Shown here in pieces: positions 23,231-37,800 of a stretch of DNA of 64,000 bases. How positions within the stretch are numbered: the stretch's first letter is position 1; the number at the start of each line of letters is the position of its first letter. The translations under genes and the position numbers were made by a program. The notes under the pieces were generated by a model, which saw only the letters and a program-made list of their open reading frames with translations, was not told the DNA's origin and did not search any database. Source of the DNA: Phlebotomus papatasi (taxonomy: Eukaryota; Arthropoda; Insecta; Diptera; Psychodidae); assembly GCF_024763615.1 (NCBI RefSeq), contig NC_077223.1, forward strand, positions 69,936,627 to 70,000,626, written 5' to 3'.

Positions 23231-23925
23231 AATGTTTATTGGGAAATAACTCGGTTTCGAATTAGTTCCTCATGGTTTTTCTTTCAACAGCTTTCTAAAA
23301 TCTTATTGAAAGATTAAAACAGCAAAATCTAAGAAAATAATCAATCTAAAAAATTTTCATTTTTCTGTTGTTTGAGTGAGTATCATGATCTTACTTTTTG
23401 GAGTATCATTGGAAACCATGGACAGTTGGATATCGGAGATTCAACTTTTCTACTCCAACGGTTGTGAAGAGTCTGATGCAGAGACCTTCTTTCTTACCTA
23501 TGGAGATCCTCAAGGCCTGGTTAGTCAGTGCAAGTAATAAGAAAATGGGTCAAAATGGTACGTCAGTCTATGTGGATGTAATAGTTCAAGTGCAAATTGT
23601 GCTGTGAATTTTTCCAATCCGCACCTACAGTAAAGTTTTATAAAACTAAGGTCATAAGGGAATCAAACAGACTCTCTGGGAATACCCGACTTCCTCGATT
23701 GGTAACCCTGCAAAACTAATGCTGAGCTACAAAACCTACAACCCGTGAACGAATTTTCTCATCGTTTTGTAAACGAGGTTGGTCTCGACGCTAAGACGGC
23801 GATAGCCGAAAGGTGGGTGAGATATAAAAAAAAGATGAAATTAATTCTACTCAACATATTCACTGAAAAACCAAGTTTTTTCTTGTCAATTAAAAATTAT
23901 AATATTTTTAAGAGAAGTTGCACTC

Positions 23926-24240
23926 AAAAATGAAATTTTTTCAGGAACAGTATTTGAGGAAAGTGTTCATACTTTGCATGGTCCCAAGCTTCATAATGAC
24001 TAATTTTTTTCCAATATTTTTGATTAAAAGTGACTCTCGAATGAATTTTAAAAACAGGACACTTTCCCCTAGTTTTCAAAATTTGGGTGCGATGAGTTAC
24101 ATATATTGGAAACATAGAGAAAATTTAGTCATTATGAAGCTTGGGACAGTGCAAAGCATGGGGAGTTTCCCCTACTCGTCAACACAAAATGATAAAATTT
24201 TTGAAATTGCATTTTTGATATTTCTATGCTTGAAAAACAA
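23926..24240. repeat. Fold-back repeat, about 310 bp
   Basis: Left arm CTTTGCATGGTCCCAAGCTT then CATAATGACTAA recurs inverted as TTAGTCATTATG then AAGCTTGGGACAGTGCAAAG. The outermost parts (CAAAAATGAAATTTTTT and AAATTTTTGAAATTGCATTTTTG) also pair. Small open frames through it are by-products. Probably a fold-back MITE. Confidence 0.55.
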
Positions 24241-24340
24241 ATTCATTTGAATGAATATCACTTGATTTTAAAATAGATTTACATTTTTATTACATCACAC
24301 ATTTGATATTATTGCTTGAACTCAAAGACAGAAAGCAGTA

Positions 24341-24542
24341 GGGTAACTGGGGCAGTAATGAACATGGGGTAGTTGTAAATACCGTGATTTATTAATTAAA
24401 TATTAGAGTTTAGAGGACAAAAACTATATTAATTCATAGATATTTGGGATTTGACCACTGTGAAGCAATTGTCGAGATAGATCCAAGTGGTGTACAAGTA
24501 AAACTCTGTATTTAATACTGTGTGTCATGTTTAATACTGCCC
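24341..24542. mobile_element. TA-flanked MITE, GGGxAACTGGGGCA family
   Basis: Begins GGGTAACTGGGGCAGTA and ends ATACTGCCC, flanked by TA (24339-24340 and 24543-24544). Same terminal family as 33476, 45567, 46479 and 48402. 202 bp, no coding capacity. Confidence 0.65.
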
Positions 24543-25119
24543 TAGATTTCTGTTCGCAATACCCTGTTTACAACTTATCAAGCAAAAAGTCAAGATAAGG
24601 CATATCCCCCAAATCCCTATTTTTTCTGAATTTCTCGAAAATAATTCCAGCGATTTCTTTTATTTTTGAATATGTTTTAGAAACCTTAAAAATCGGAATT
24701 TTGAGTATTTTGAGGTCAAAGTTCAATTACTCTATAGAGCTTATTTTTCAATATAATTCATAACATTTAAATCTTTTTAAAAAGTCCTAAGATTCACAAA
24801 CAACAGCTAATGAATTGGTATAGTGCCGAAATTGATATATTTTGTACGAATATTCTAATTTATTTTCAGTATATATTTATAATATTTTCCAAACTAGAAA
24901 CCAAACTGTGAAAGATTGTGAATTCCGGTGTTCAGAAGTTCTCCTTTGTAAGTGAATGTTATCTAGGAGCTATTTTTTTTCTTTTTTCGGATATGATTAA
25001 AAAAAACGTCCCCTTAAAAGTCGATGGATTAAGATTGCTTCAAGGTAAATGGTTAAATTCTGAAATGCACTATTATTTATCAATTTTCAATTTTTAAATT
25101 CACAACTACAATTTATGGC

Positions 25120-25510
25120 GTCTTTATGGAGGGAGGAGGGATAATGCCACACATAGATTCTTCCCCTTAATTCTAATGTTCCCTTGCAAGCGGCCTAGAT
25201 GCCTGGTGGGCCCCTTGTACACTTAGGTGAGTGATAGAAAAATGGGTAACCAACTCCAGTGAGAAGTCACGAACCTGAGGCTAACGAACAAGGGATCTGG
25301 TCCTTCTAGAGAATGTTTTGGCGAAAGGCTAACAACCCTTCCCAAAAAAGCAATTTTGTTACGAATACTCGGAATGGCCCTCAGACAGGACGGACTTTTC
25401 GACAACGACCTACACTACGTTTATAAGACGAGTTGACAGAGAGTCGCCAGGACTGGAGGAGATTAGTGCGAGAGGCCCGATCCCTCGGTAAACCGGTACG
25501 AACCCAAAAG
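25120..25510. mobile_element. GC-richer retroelement-like fragment
   Basis: A GC-richer island in AT-rich flanks. On the - strand and + strand several short frames of normal codon pattern occur (for example + strand LLRILGMALRQDGLFDND near 25345), broken by stops. The texture and the phrase AAGGCTAACAACCC resemble LINE-derived sequence, but I cannot place it in a clade. Confidence 0.3.
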
Positions 25511-28500
25511 ATATGAAAAGATAATTCTCAGAGAACTCAAAATAAAAAAAAAATAAAAAACGGTATTTTCAAAAATTTAGAATATTATAATTGGGATACA
25601 ACATTCCCATTATCCATTCCAATTTAACAACTTTATTTGATGATAATTTAAATAATAAGAATATTTTTAGTATACAGCAAAAGTGTATTATTTATGTCCT
25701 GGGAAACAACACATTTAATTTTTATTAGTGTACAACATTCGTAATAGTTCTTCTAACTGTCGCAGTGCACACGTCACCATTTCATTTTACGTGCAAATGT
25801 GATTTTTTATCACCGGTGATTAAATTAGCGACTTAAATGCCAAGAATGGCGAGGGAAGTAGAAAATCTCAGGGACACCAAAGGCTGAGTTTAGGAGATTT
25901 CGTGCTAACTCGCAGCGATAACGTCATGAGGAATAGTGATGCAAACTTGTGACGTTTCCTCAATTTACTATTCCGAGGACAAATCGTGACAATTTTGGTC
26001 GGTAATCCCTAAAGATATCTCCTTCATTTTTCACCCCATTTTCTTGACGAAAAAGGGGGTGCTTTCGCAACATGAAACTTTTGGTGTATATTCCATTTGT
26101 CACTCATGAGAGCTTTTGATAATTGCTTAATATCGAAATAGTTGAAGCAATAACTCTTGAGATTTTGCCGAGGAGTGGAAAAGCCACAATTTCAGGAATC
26201 ATAAGCATTAAATTAATGAGAATTCACATATAGATTATATATGTTTGTGGATTTAGTTTCTCTTTCTCTTTAAGAAAATTCCTTAAGGATATTTACCCAA
26301 AGATTTCCTCGATAGCACACATGCCGTTGAAGATTAATTCGGAAATCTGTTACACGTTTGGCCTTATGATAAATTATTCTTGGTGTAACCGGTCTAACCC
26401 ATTAAGCTACAAAACATATTCCCTCTGGATTTTTCCCTATTGCAATATATACAGAGTTCTGCCTGAAAATTAACCCAAAGTCTTAAGGATAGATTTTAGT
26501 AGAAACTTTTATTATCCAAATTTACAAAATACACAAAGCTTCTGAGGATAGCACGAAAAGCAAACAACTTTTTTTTTGTTGCTATTCCTTGCATACCGTG
26601 GAGAAACTATAAGGAAAAATAAGCTGAAGAGGATATTGACTTCTCTCTTGTTCTCGCCAAAAGTATTATGTATGTACAATTTTTCAGAAAACTACACATG
26701 AAATATCACTCGTGAAAGAAATATGAAGAAATTCATGAGAAAGAGAAACGGTAAAAAAGAACAAATGAATTAACCAAAGTTGAGAACAATAGAGCTTAAA
26801 TTTAGTTATAAATAAATTATCAAAACAAATAAATAAATATTTTGTTTCTCAGTAGTAAAATATGTTTTGGAATATTTTTTTAGCAATAGATAAAAAATTA
26901 AGAAAAAATGAAATTAATCGTTTTGTACTTCGAAAACTTTAAATTTAACAAATTTTAAGTTTTCTTATCATTTACAATAAATTGTTTAACTGTTTTTACA
27001 TATTAGGTTATTTAATTAATAAGTTGCCGTTTTTTTTTAAAGAAAGTCTTGAATTTTAAATTTGATAAAATTATCCACAAAACGATGCACGTTTCATTTA
27101 TTCGAAGTTTTTTTTGCAGAAATTAATAAAAATATTAATATACCCCTAATTTCTAAAATAAAAAGGTTTAAATTAAAAATTTAATGTCCAAATAAAAGAT
27201 TTCCAATTCTGAGTTGAAGTTTTATGTCTTTTATAATGGATTATATATTACGAGCTTATAATTACTGCTCTAACGACTCCAACTCAGTTACATAATCCTC
27301 TTTTCTTTCACACGTCACTGGTCTAGAGCACAAACGATAAAAGATATTCATTTACGGTTTTCGATGATCCCCCTACCATTTCTCTCCTACCCCTACAAAA
27401 CCATTTTTTCTGGTTTATTTCGAAAACAGCTCCTACATATTTTTATTTTTTGAATATGTTTTGGGGGTAGTCATGTTGAATATTTCGTTCATAGATACCT
27501 GTGACCAAAAAACATTTCGATATCGAATTTTCGAACGTCAAAGTTAAACCACTTTGGAGCGACCATTTTTCTACCAATTTGCTTAAAATTTGGATTTTAT
27601 TGAAAAGGTTTTGAAATTTACGGCTGCGATCGGAATTCGCAAAATCGGATTCAATCAGTAATGAATCAATGAAGTATTCGTCATTGATTTACCTACGCTA
27701 CCCATTCTCCTGTTCTATCTTAACCTCCAAGGTGGTAAACCTGCTCTATATCACAGTGCACGGTGTGTGTTCTAATGCACACAGTACCGCCATTATATCA
27801 GAGTAGACCAGCCTCTTACTGTCCAATCGTAGTGCCCGGGCCTGTTTTTAGGACCGTTTCGACACAAGTACAAAAAATATTTAGGGTGAAAATATGACGT
27901 ACAATATATAGGAAAATTTTGTAAATAGCTGAATAAAAAAACACCATTAATTTTTAGGGTATCTCTATAGAGGAAAATCTAAGGATCTCCAAGGATTTTG
28001 TAAGATAGAATTATAAGCTTAATAATAATAAGTAAGAGATTTTACGACATGATATGTAGTATAAATGATTCGGTTTGTGTTGCATTTAGTACACTAAGAA
28101 AAAACCTAAAAAATTAAAACAACTCTATGGCAGAGTTGAATTAACTCTACGAACATCGATGTAATTGTTACTCTTTTTCGTTGTAAATTTTAGTAAATAG
28201 TGTTGAAATAACTATTCGTGCGATTTGAATTATTTCGTCGGATATCGATGTAATTATTACTCTTTTCTGATGTAAAATTTCATCTCGACTGAAGTATATG
28301 CTTAAATGTTTTCGTTTTAAGAATATACTTCAGTTCAGAAGATTTTCGTGTGACAATGTTCATGTGGAACATCAACTAGAAATACGCCTAACAGTGTTTC
28401 ATGAAGACATGTGCGTGCATCATACATGATATTTCGCTTGGAACATAAGGAACTTGAGGTCAAGAAAATATTAATAAAGAAAATTATAAAATAAAAAAAG

Positions 28501-28796
28501 ATAAAATTGCAAAACATATTCATTTTGGGATTTGAAAGAGTAATTTTAACTCTAAAATAGATTTTTTAAACTCTCGAAACGAGTTATTTAAACTCTTAAA
28601 ACGAGTCATTTTCAGTCTTAAAAAGAATTATTTATACTCTTTTGCCATGTAAATTTTATGAAGAAAAAGTTAAAACAATCTTTCCGAATATTACACCTAA
28701 ATAGAAGTAAAATCAAAATATAGTTAATCAAAAATCACGACGAAAAAGACTTAATTCAACATCGATTCTAATAAGTTTTACTCGATTAATTTTCTA
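25511..28796. other. Intergenic, AT-rich, no supported gene
   Basis: I find no gene. About 28090-28700 shows repeated words 'AACTCT', 'AACGAGT' and 'CGATGTAATT.TTACTCTTTT', and a hairpin CTGAAGTATATGCTTAAA...AAGAATATACTTCAG (28279-28325), so it is probably a decayed element. The rest is featureless. Confidence 0.35.
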
Positions 28797-29351
28797 AAGC
28801 TGGCTATACAACATTAGACATAATTTATTAAAATATTTCTTTTTAATATCAAATATTGACAAGGATTGCCTCCACATTGCAAAGATTTATTGACATAAAT
28901 GTTTCAATATTGAAGAAAATTGTCCAGTGTGTAGGCAAATATTCAAATATTTGTTTCAATATGGAACATTTTATTCAATATTTTATTTCATTATTTTAAA
29001 TGGCTACAAACTAGGTCAAATTAGGAATCCTGTGACCACAGAAAGTATCTGAATTGTTTTTGACATAATATTCAAAAAAATCCCAGAAGACTGGAATTTC
29101 CTGGAGGAAGCTCCAGGAATCCTCTGATCACAGAAAGTATCTGAAGTGCTTTGGGAATATTGAACAAGAAAATCCCAGAAGATCTGTGAATCCCTGACTA
29201 GACTGGTGTTTTTAATATTGAAGTCAATTTGTTCAGTGCGTAGGAAATTATTGAAATATTGGTTTCAATATTCGCTTGAATATTGAAGTTTCTTTTCAAT
29301 GTCACTTTGAAATGCTATTATTTCAATAATTTGTCTAATGTGTAGACAGCT
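28797..29351. mobile_element. MITE with AGCTG..TAYACATTAGACA termini
   Basis: The left edge AGCTGGCTATACAACATTAGACA and the right edge TTGTCTAATGTGTAGACAGCTTA are inverted versions of each other. Internal segments repeat the theme (CAGTGTGTAGGCAAATATT near 28925 and CAGTGCGTAGGAAATTATT near 29235), as does a 'CCCAGAAGA.CTG' pair. No coding frame. The exact ends are approximate. Confidence 0.5.
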
Positions 29352-30622
29352 TAAGTGTAAAAAATTTTGAAACTTGAACATCATTTTCCATACGAAGCTT
29401 TCCTTACTTAGTATTTAAAACCAACTTTAATTTTTTCTACTAACTTTTTCTAAATTAAAAGGATAGCTAGTAAGTAGTGTTCTTGCTGATAGATGACCTA
29501 CTGGTTCTCGAATGATGAAAGACCAATTTGAAAATTCAAAGCTTAAAAATTTACTTAACTTTTGATAAGATAATTTAAAATTTTAATTGCTCTTGGGTTT
29601 GCTGAACGCTAAATTGATGAACTAGAAGTGGAAAAAAAAATTCAATTGAAATGCAATAAAACTTATCATTCTCTCAAAAAGTTAATTAATTTATTTTAGC
29701 AGTACTTTGCCTTTTGTTTAAATAATTATAAGAGGTCCCAGTTTGTAAAAGCGATATTTTTAGGAACATTTTTATAGGTGGTTTACAACCTATAGGTTTA
29801 GTTCAAAATTCTGTATTTATGCAGTAGTGTTTCTAATTCAATTTTTAGGCACATTTAATTCGTGAGTTCACAATTAGCGGATGACCATACCAAAATTATC
29901 CCAATAATATCAATTAATTATTATGATTACATAACAATCGAAATTTTCCAATTAATGTGTATTTAATAATGGAAAATTCAACATTTTAATATTTTACTAA
30001 AATCGTTTAAGCAATTAATATTTTTTAGCATAATAGGTTTTGTTTATAATTTGTTTGCAAAAATCTTATTCAAATAAATATTTTACTGAATACTAGCAAA
30101 AATTCAAGATTTTACTAAACAAATTTCCATTAAAAGGTAATAAAATTTTAGTAATAAGAAAAGAAAAACACGATCGTGCAAATTGAAGGACAACTCTCAA
30201 AAGGCACCGTAAAATTATATTTAGTTTGACAATTGCACGAGACATCGCGACGGTATTAATTAACCAGAGATAATTTTAGGTACCATTAATTTTCCACACA
30301 GAAAGTTATTTTTATCATTTATGAGTAAACTTTGCACCCATACAGCTCTGGGCTTTTTCGGAGTTTGATGACGAAACATATATGGTAAAAAGCTCCCTAC
30401 CCTCTTTCTTGGACTTACTTCACTTGAGCACTTATAAGTCGATGGGTGGCAGTAGAAGAAATGAGGTGGAATTCCGTCCCAATCGCCCTTTATTGCCCCA
30501 CACTTCAACCCTCAAAGAACAACGAAACCACCCCTACCCCAGGAGGTAAAATGTGAGGTGAAAGAGAAAAAGGACTAGCGTGTTCATTTCACGTAAATGT
30601 TGGAAAATTGCTCGGCCTCTGG
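29352..30622. other. Upstream flank of the MGCANSS gene
   Basis: No gene. From about 30250 the GC content rises toward the putative promoter of the downstream gene, which would fit regulatory sequence, but no specific sites can be named. Confidence 0.3.
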
Positions 30623-30628
30623 TCAGTT
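30623..30628 (+). promoter_or_regulatory. Candidate TCAGTT initiator
   Basis: TCAGTT matches the arthropod initiator consensus TCAGTY. It lies in a GC-richer stretch upstream of a donor-like CTCTCCAG|GTAATT at 30778/30779. If used, the transcript would have a non-coding first exon of about 154 bases. No TATA box is evident. Low confidence because the motif is short. Confidence 0.3.
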
Positions 30629-31330
30629 CAGACAGAACCGTGTTACGAGTCAGGTGAACCTAAACTTTCTACTTGTGACCAAAGTGAAAGTTTTCCATCA
30701 ATTTCCAATTCATGGGAAAACTATTTCCCATTCTGAATATTTCAACAAGTCAGTGAAGTGTCTACCTGTGCTCTCCAGGTAATTAACAAACTTTTGGACC
30801 ATTCACTTCCGTACAATTGTTATCTCTTGGAATTTCATACTCCAACTTGGATTCTATTCACTTCCGTCTTGCTCAAGTGCCGTGAATATGAACCTAATGT
30901 ACCTGGAAGGTGATTCTTATTAAAAGTTCATTACAATAAAATTTTAATTTGAATTTGCACTTCAAAAGAAAACAGCCTTACGCTTGAATTTTCTTTAGGT
31001 TTTGTTTTCTTTTTTTTTTCGGCAAAGTGAAAACGAGAAAAAATTCACAAAAACACACCAGAAAAATAGGTTAATGAAGTGTTGAACAAGAGTATTTTGT
31101 TATAAATCACCGTCACATTTTTCCGCGGATGTTTTACGATTCGAATTTGTCCTTCCTGTGAGATATTTGTTCCACTGAATAGGTGAACAGAAAGCCCTGA
31201 TGGAGTGTGAGACCAAAAAAAGAGAATTCTACAGAGCTATTAATCAATCAGAAAGAGAAATTCAAAAAGAAAATTCCATTCAAAGTTCTGTAATTTAATG
31301 GTTAAGAATTTTTTTTTCGTATTTTTCCAG

Positions 31331-31699
31331 GTCACTAGGAACATTAGCAATCATACTAAGTCATCAGAAGTGGACTCAAATAAATTGCTATTGGAGTAAC
31401 GACAAAAAGCGCAAAAAGGCACGTCATAAAAGCTCATGTTGGGTGCAATAAATTAACACGCAGGAGTCAATTATTTCTTACGGTTATTAAAAAAAAAACA
31501 CAAGCAAAAATAGCACCTGTGTGTGGTGAAAAGCAAAATATTACTGTGAAAAGTGTACCTGAGAGTGCTAGAAAAGCACAAGTTCTAGCTTGAAGCAGCA
31601 ATTCTTGCGGTGTTGAGTAAAATTGGGTGGTTTTGCTTAGCAGCTACCACCATCAAAATCAACTCCAGAGATTTACAAGACTCATAAAAAAAAGCAAAA
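31331..31699 (+). other. 5' UTR exon segment of the MGCANSS gene
   Basis: A good 3' splice site (long T tract then TTTTTCCAG) ends at 31330. From there to ATG at 31700 the sequence is uninterrupted, so this is probably the start of the first coding exon, spliced from an upstream leader exon ending near 30778. Confidence 0.4.
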
Positions 31700-31808
31700 A
31701 TGGGCTGTGCAAATTCTTCACCACTAGCCAATGGAGCTGATAATATCATGGGAACTGCCAAAAGTGCTGCTCAGGATATGAAACACACCGGCGAAGAAAT
31801 GTTAAATG
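31700..31808 (+). CDS. MGCANSS gene, first coding exon
   Basis: 36 codons plus one base: MGCANSSPLANGADNIMGTA and onward, ending EEMLN. It ends at AATG|GTGAGT, a strong donor. The exon gives the lipid anchor and a small-residue-rich, probably amphipathic helix. Confidence 0.8.
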
Positions 31809-34800
31809 GTGAGTTTGCCTTTGAGATTAAAGCCAATAATTGAGAAAAACTAAAATAATTATACATGGGAGGAAGTGCTTTTTTTTTTTTGAAAAATGGT
31901 ACCCTCTTACAGTTGGGTTATTTTGCTCATATAATTTAACGTCGACACGGAAAAGAAATTGTTGTAGGAAGTCATTAAAATCCCACCGGGTGGATGGCTT
32001 TTTGGGGTTTTCAGGTCAAGCAGCACTTCCAACATATTCACCCACAAACCATCCCCTAAGTCGTTAAGTGTAAATTCTCTACCACAAAAGGGACTTCAAA
32101 AGAAAAACTCTTACTTTCGATCTTACGATGATAGTAGCAAAGTTTACCAAAATAGATAACAAATCATGTTGTAAAATAAAATAACAAAAAAGATTTGCTA
32201 ACATTTCTAAAAAAAAATCCTTCAAGTAGATTTTATGGTAATTTTTGCCATTTAGAAGTTTCCATAAAACGATTTGATATTGTCAGTGTTCTCGTAAAAA
32301 TTGAAAAAAAAACTAACTTTATTTTTTCCACTTTTTAACGAAGCTAAAATAAGGTGATTGGTGGTGGAAAAGTATTCCAGTTTTGCGATATGCTCGGATA
32401 TGTAACTTTGATGCTATACTCAGTATACCAAAAATATCATTGGATGTTTAGTCTTTCCTTGTATAGGAATAAACGGTTTGAATATACAATACAACAGATT
32501 TAATTTTAAAGTAATGCTTGGATCGGCTTCAGGTCAAAATTCCAAAAACCAAAACCCAAATAGCTCAAAATCCAGAAAAGGTAAAATTATGAATGGGCCT
32601 ATATCCCGAACTCTCGGGATGTTGACCAGTACCGGTATGGATCACCTCAAAATTTGCTTAAAATTGTGTGTAGAAATAATAAAACTCAGTTAAACTTGCA
32701 TTTCAAATAAAATAGATTTAAACGGGATTGCAAGACGTAACAAATAAGAGGGTAGGGTGGAGTAATCATTTGTGGACGTCGTACACTTATGGACAGTGTG
32801 CAAAAATCTTTAGATTTTACCTAAAACGGATTTCGAAAAATCACAAAAGTGTTAATTACATCATAAACTGATAATTTTATGATTTTTCGAAATCTAATTT
32901 AGGTAAGAACTTAAGATTTTTGGGAGCTGGGCATAAATGTATAGGGGAAAGTGCTCTCCCTTCGAACGTTCATGCCTTCGAATCATGTGAATTTCTTTTG
33001 TTTTCGTAAGAGATTTATACTAAATTATCACGGAATTATCAACAATTGATAAGTTAACTAATATTTAATAGAAATACGTAAGTCTCTTAGGAAAACTAAA
33101 AGAAAATTCACCTTATTCGAAGGCATGAACATTCGAAGGGAGAGTACTTTCCCCTAACGTCCATATGTGATGACTCCACCTCATGATGCATGGTGCACAT
33201 GATGATGCAAACCTAAGAACAGGCTGAAAGACGACTTAGTGCAATTATATTAGAAATAATTATAATAAATATTTCTATTTTGAATAAAGTTTATGATTGA
33301 AATAATTACAATAAAATAGAATATTTTAATGATAAAGTTAAAATTCCATTAACTTTCTATAAAGCCGTGTCTGGCTAATCCTTGAGTCTGTCTAAACCCT
33401 AAGTCTGCATTTGTCCCAATCGGTTGAGGAATATATTATATTTTATAGGGCTGACTATACCTTCGAAGTTGAGTAGGGGAGACTGGGGCAAAATGTCACA
33501 AAACGGATATTTTATTTTTTTACAAGCTACTCGATCGCTTCAAAAATTTCTAATTAACGCAGTTTTATAGGAAATTTACCGCTCTACAACTTTGTGAAAA
33601 TAATATTCCTCTATTTTGTAAGGAAATACGTTTATCGAGCCGATTTCTAAAAGATAATTTTGTGACCATTCTCAAAAATGCTGGGGCAAATAGTACCAAA
33701 CATGGGGTATTATCATATTTTGATTCGCTTTATTATGGGCTTCCGTAAATTTGAAAAAATACCTAGAGGACATATTTTCATAGAAATTTTATTCATCCAC
33801 ATCTTTGTAAAACACCGTTTTCTCTGTGAGAAGAGTGAGAAAACGAGGAAAATGCTTTTCAAGCTATTTTAGAAAAAAACACACACACAAAAGACTGCAA
33901 ATCGTTTGACCAATCCAAACAACAAGCGGCGAGACATGGTAATGACGTTTCTTTTCGCACTGTGAGACATCAGAAATTGCTTCGCTTTATGTTACTTTTT
34001 GCTCTATGCCTTTTGTTACTTTTTACCCCAAGTGGACAAGGATTTCTGGAGAAAAGAACCTTTGTGAAATTTTAAAATAGATACCGGATTCGTATTCAAA
34101 GAATCCAAATTATTTAGAAAATATTCACCAGTGCATCAATTTTGGAAAATAAGTAGATAATAATTGTTATCTTCTGCAAGGAAAATATTTCAAAAATAGG
34201 ACTAAAAATTTCGATATTTTTTATTTTCTAAATTCTTTGTTCAAATTTTAAGAAACTTACGACTACGACATTGAAGAAGGTCTATGGAGGCTATCTATGG
34301 AAAACAATTTGAGCCGCTATCTTTTTTACCTTGGAAGATATTGAATTTTGAATTTTTCGATTTGTGACTTTTTGCCCCAGTCTCCCCTATCTATTAAAAT
34401 GAAGTAAATAGCTCTAGCTTGATTTCGTTTTATAATTATTGAGGTCGCATTGCACACATTAATATAAATAAAATTTCCCCGGGGATATTTTCATTAGAAA
34501 CATATTCTAAACAGGACATGAGAGAGCCGGAATTTTTGAGATATTTTTTTATGTTTTGACTTCAAGCAGTATTTTATTTACAAAACTCAGAAAATGATCT
34601 TAACAATTTGCATAGCGCTTAGCACATATACTCACTAGTATAGAATTTATTAAAATAACCCGTTTAGTGTTTTGGTTAGATTTCTTTTAATAATAAAAGA
34701 ATAATCCATCGCGTCTCAAACTACCCGGGTCTCAAACATTCAGGCTCTCCGCTACTCTTCAGCAAAGAACTAGATGAATATTATCTTTTTTATTTAAATA

Positions 34801-37800
34801 TTAGGTACTTTAGTGATGTTTAATTAATTGGATCATTTCAAAGAAATTAACACTTAAGCGTACACGTCGTGAATGAAAGTAAATAGAGAATTAATTAGAA
34901 GTAGCATGGTGCAATCAGTAAAAGCGTTAGCTCTCCCACAGTTGTATCTGTGACTCGACTTTAACAGTTCTAAGTTCGGGTTTAGCCCGATGCTAAATAC
35001 TCAATGAAATAGATATGTCAACATGAGATGAAAACGTAATGAAATGCACCACCTTTGACGGTGATGCACGCTCTTGACGGGTCATCTATGATCCATTTGT
35101 TCAACACGGTAAGATTCTATTCTTTACATTGTAATGCTAGTAAAATGATACGATACGATTAATAACAGTAATACGGGCTTCAGACCAAAGGCTTAGCCAA
35201 ATGGCTTAATTGCTCTAATTTCTTATCAATCATGATTTTTTGGGAAAATTTAACAGGATTGGATTATTAAAGATTAAAAATAACCTATTAGACTCTCAAA
35301 AAGCAATTAAATTGCACGCTATTTAGTATTTTGAGACCTAACGAGAACTGGGCTAAACCTCTAGTCTGAAGACCGCTTAAGGGTTAACTAAATAAAACTC
35401 TCTGTGGTAGGATATCAGTTGCATCCCCGCATCTCACTCAGACGCTAAGCTATCAGAATATGCCAAAAGATCCCTCGGAGACAAAGTGCCAACTTTACCG
35501 ATATTTTGTGTCTCCCGGAGTTAGCCTAGGATTTTTTGGGAAAAAATCCTGAAAGTGGACCAAAAAAAGACTGAAGAAAATCCAGTGTTTGTATGCAGAT
35601 TAGCTTTCCTGAAGTCTTTACGAGAAGTATTTCTGTACAAAATAGTACAGAGTTGCGAGAATGATCAGTACAAACGAACGAAAGTCCAAGCGATAAAATA
35701 GGTAGATTTTTTAAAAAAAATTATATTTGAACGAACCGTTGAGGCCGTTGAGAGTAAAGTCGATTTTTAAATTGCGAAATACATCGATAGACTGTTTTTT
35801 CTTGGAGCAACTGATTTGCAATTTATTAAATGTCAAAATTATCTACAAGGAACGGTTAAAATGATCCTTGTAAATAATCTGAAGTATAACCTTTAATCTC
35901 ACTAATGACCAAAATATACCTCATGTTGTTTCTGAAAGTTAATAAATCGTGCCTTCAGAAACCATAACGAAAACTCTTTTAAACGATTACTAAGTCAAAT
36001 AAATCGGTAAAATTAAGATCATTCCAAAATTTTGATTTTTCACAATCTCTAACGCTTTAGAGTCGCTTAAAGGTAGTATTACAAAAATCGCATTTTACTA
36101 GAAGGTATGTCGTTCTACATTGTACAATTCATTTTATAAATTTGAAAAAGATTAAAGCGTGATTTTTTTAAGCGAGAAGAGTTTAAAAAAAATTACATTT
36201 TCTCTTCTAAATCCCAAACGAAAAGTGATTAATGAAGGTTGGTATTTTTGAGTTTATTGGACCATAATTAGCCTAGGCAAAATTACCTCAGTACTTTCCC
36301 CTGCATATTTAAAAGTTGGTCTGTAGGGGGTTATAAAGGTTAAAGGTTAATCTATAAATTTCAGTATCACATAGTAAAGTGTTGAGGGATTCTATAAGGG
36401 CGTCAAGACCATTTACTGTTGACCTTTAAGGTTTGACAAATACAATTTGGCTTAGTTATTGTAAAGTTTCTTGTATTTGGGTTTAAAACTTGAAGAAAAT
36501 TTTTCACTTCAATATTTAAAGTTTGAAGATTTATCTCAGAATTGTGGAAATAACCTTATAATTAAAAACTCGAAGCACTACTGTTCTCAAATCAATTACC
36601 GCCGATAAAACAATAACAAAATCTAAGCGTATCGACATAAAAATGCTATACTTTCCTAGAGTAATTGCTTCTAATACTTGTTATTTTTATCAAAATCCCC
36701 AGCTCATCTTAGGCAAAGTCGCATCGCAACACTCAAAAAAAATTGAGAATTTGTGATAACAATTAGTATTGGCACGTTAAATGCTCCAACATCATGTAAA
36801 ACAACAACCAGACTAAAATTTCAGAGATTACACCTTGAGGCATATAAACCGTGTTTTAGAATTTTAGGTGTTTTACCGCCCCCCTAAAATCCACCCAGAA
36901 AACGTGTAAATTGCTGGAAAAATGCCTTGCAAATGGAGATTGCTGAAATTACCCATTATCACTGTGTAAATGTGTATCTTCTGCTTCAATAATATAATTT
37001 TCCCACCGCAAATGCTTGAAGGAGAAAATGCACTTAAAGAGATTGATTTTTTAATGAAGTGGAATTATGGATAAAATGGGAATTTCTTTGCAGAAAATTA
37101 TACCACTAACTTTGGCAATATTTAAGAAAACTTTTTAAAAACCAATGTGAATATACAGAATGCATAACTGATTCAGAATATAAATTTTGATTTTTCTAGA
37201 AGAATGAATTTCATATCAAAATTGAATTGCAAATATGATTCTGAATTTTTCAATAGATAAATCTTTCCCAGAGAAATATTCCGGTAATTGAGTCGAATGA
37301 TAAAGCTGGCAAAAAGCCAAAAAATAAAAGTGTTACACGAAATTTCACTCTCAGTTGACAACTTACCATAAATTTCAAGGGCTTAAAGTGCGCGTAACCC
37401 TGGTAGGAAATTCTTTATCGTGCAGAGTGAAAAAATTATGCAAATTTTTGAAACTCTAACAGGTTAAATCTGCGTGGCTGCGTTCGAGGCCATCTATAGG
37501 GGATGAAGAAGTATATAATTAGGCACAGAAAAGAGGAAATCACAGTATCAAAACCCTTACAAATTACACATCAGGTCCCTCCCTTTTAATGCAATAATTT
37601 CGTCCATGAATATTAATTAGGTAATTTTTGTGATGAAGAAACTTTTAAAGTAGAGGAACACGCTAAAATTTGCCCCTTTTCCTACCTAAAAACGCTCTAT
37701 TTTGTCGAAGGTTTGGGGTATTATTAGTAGTAATCTTAAAATAGAACAAAACAGTTAGATTTTTAAGATATACTATGGAAAATAATGCTTCCTAAGTGGG

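Noticed and set aside
23918..24250. 110-residue plus-strand frame
   Set aside because: It runs through both arms of a fold-back repeat and has no domain or codon bias.
28090..28800. Possible further CACTGAG-type element (CACTAAGAAAAAACC at 28090)
   Set aside because: No matching right end or 2-bp duplication found.
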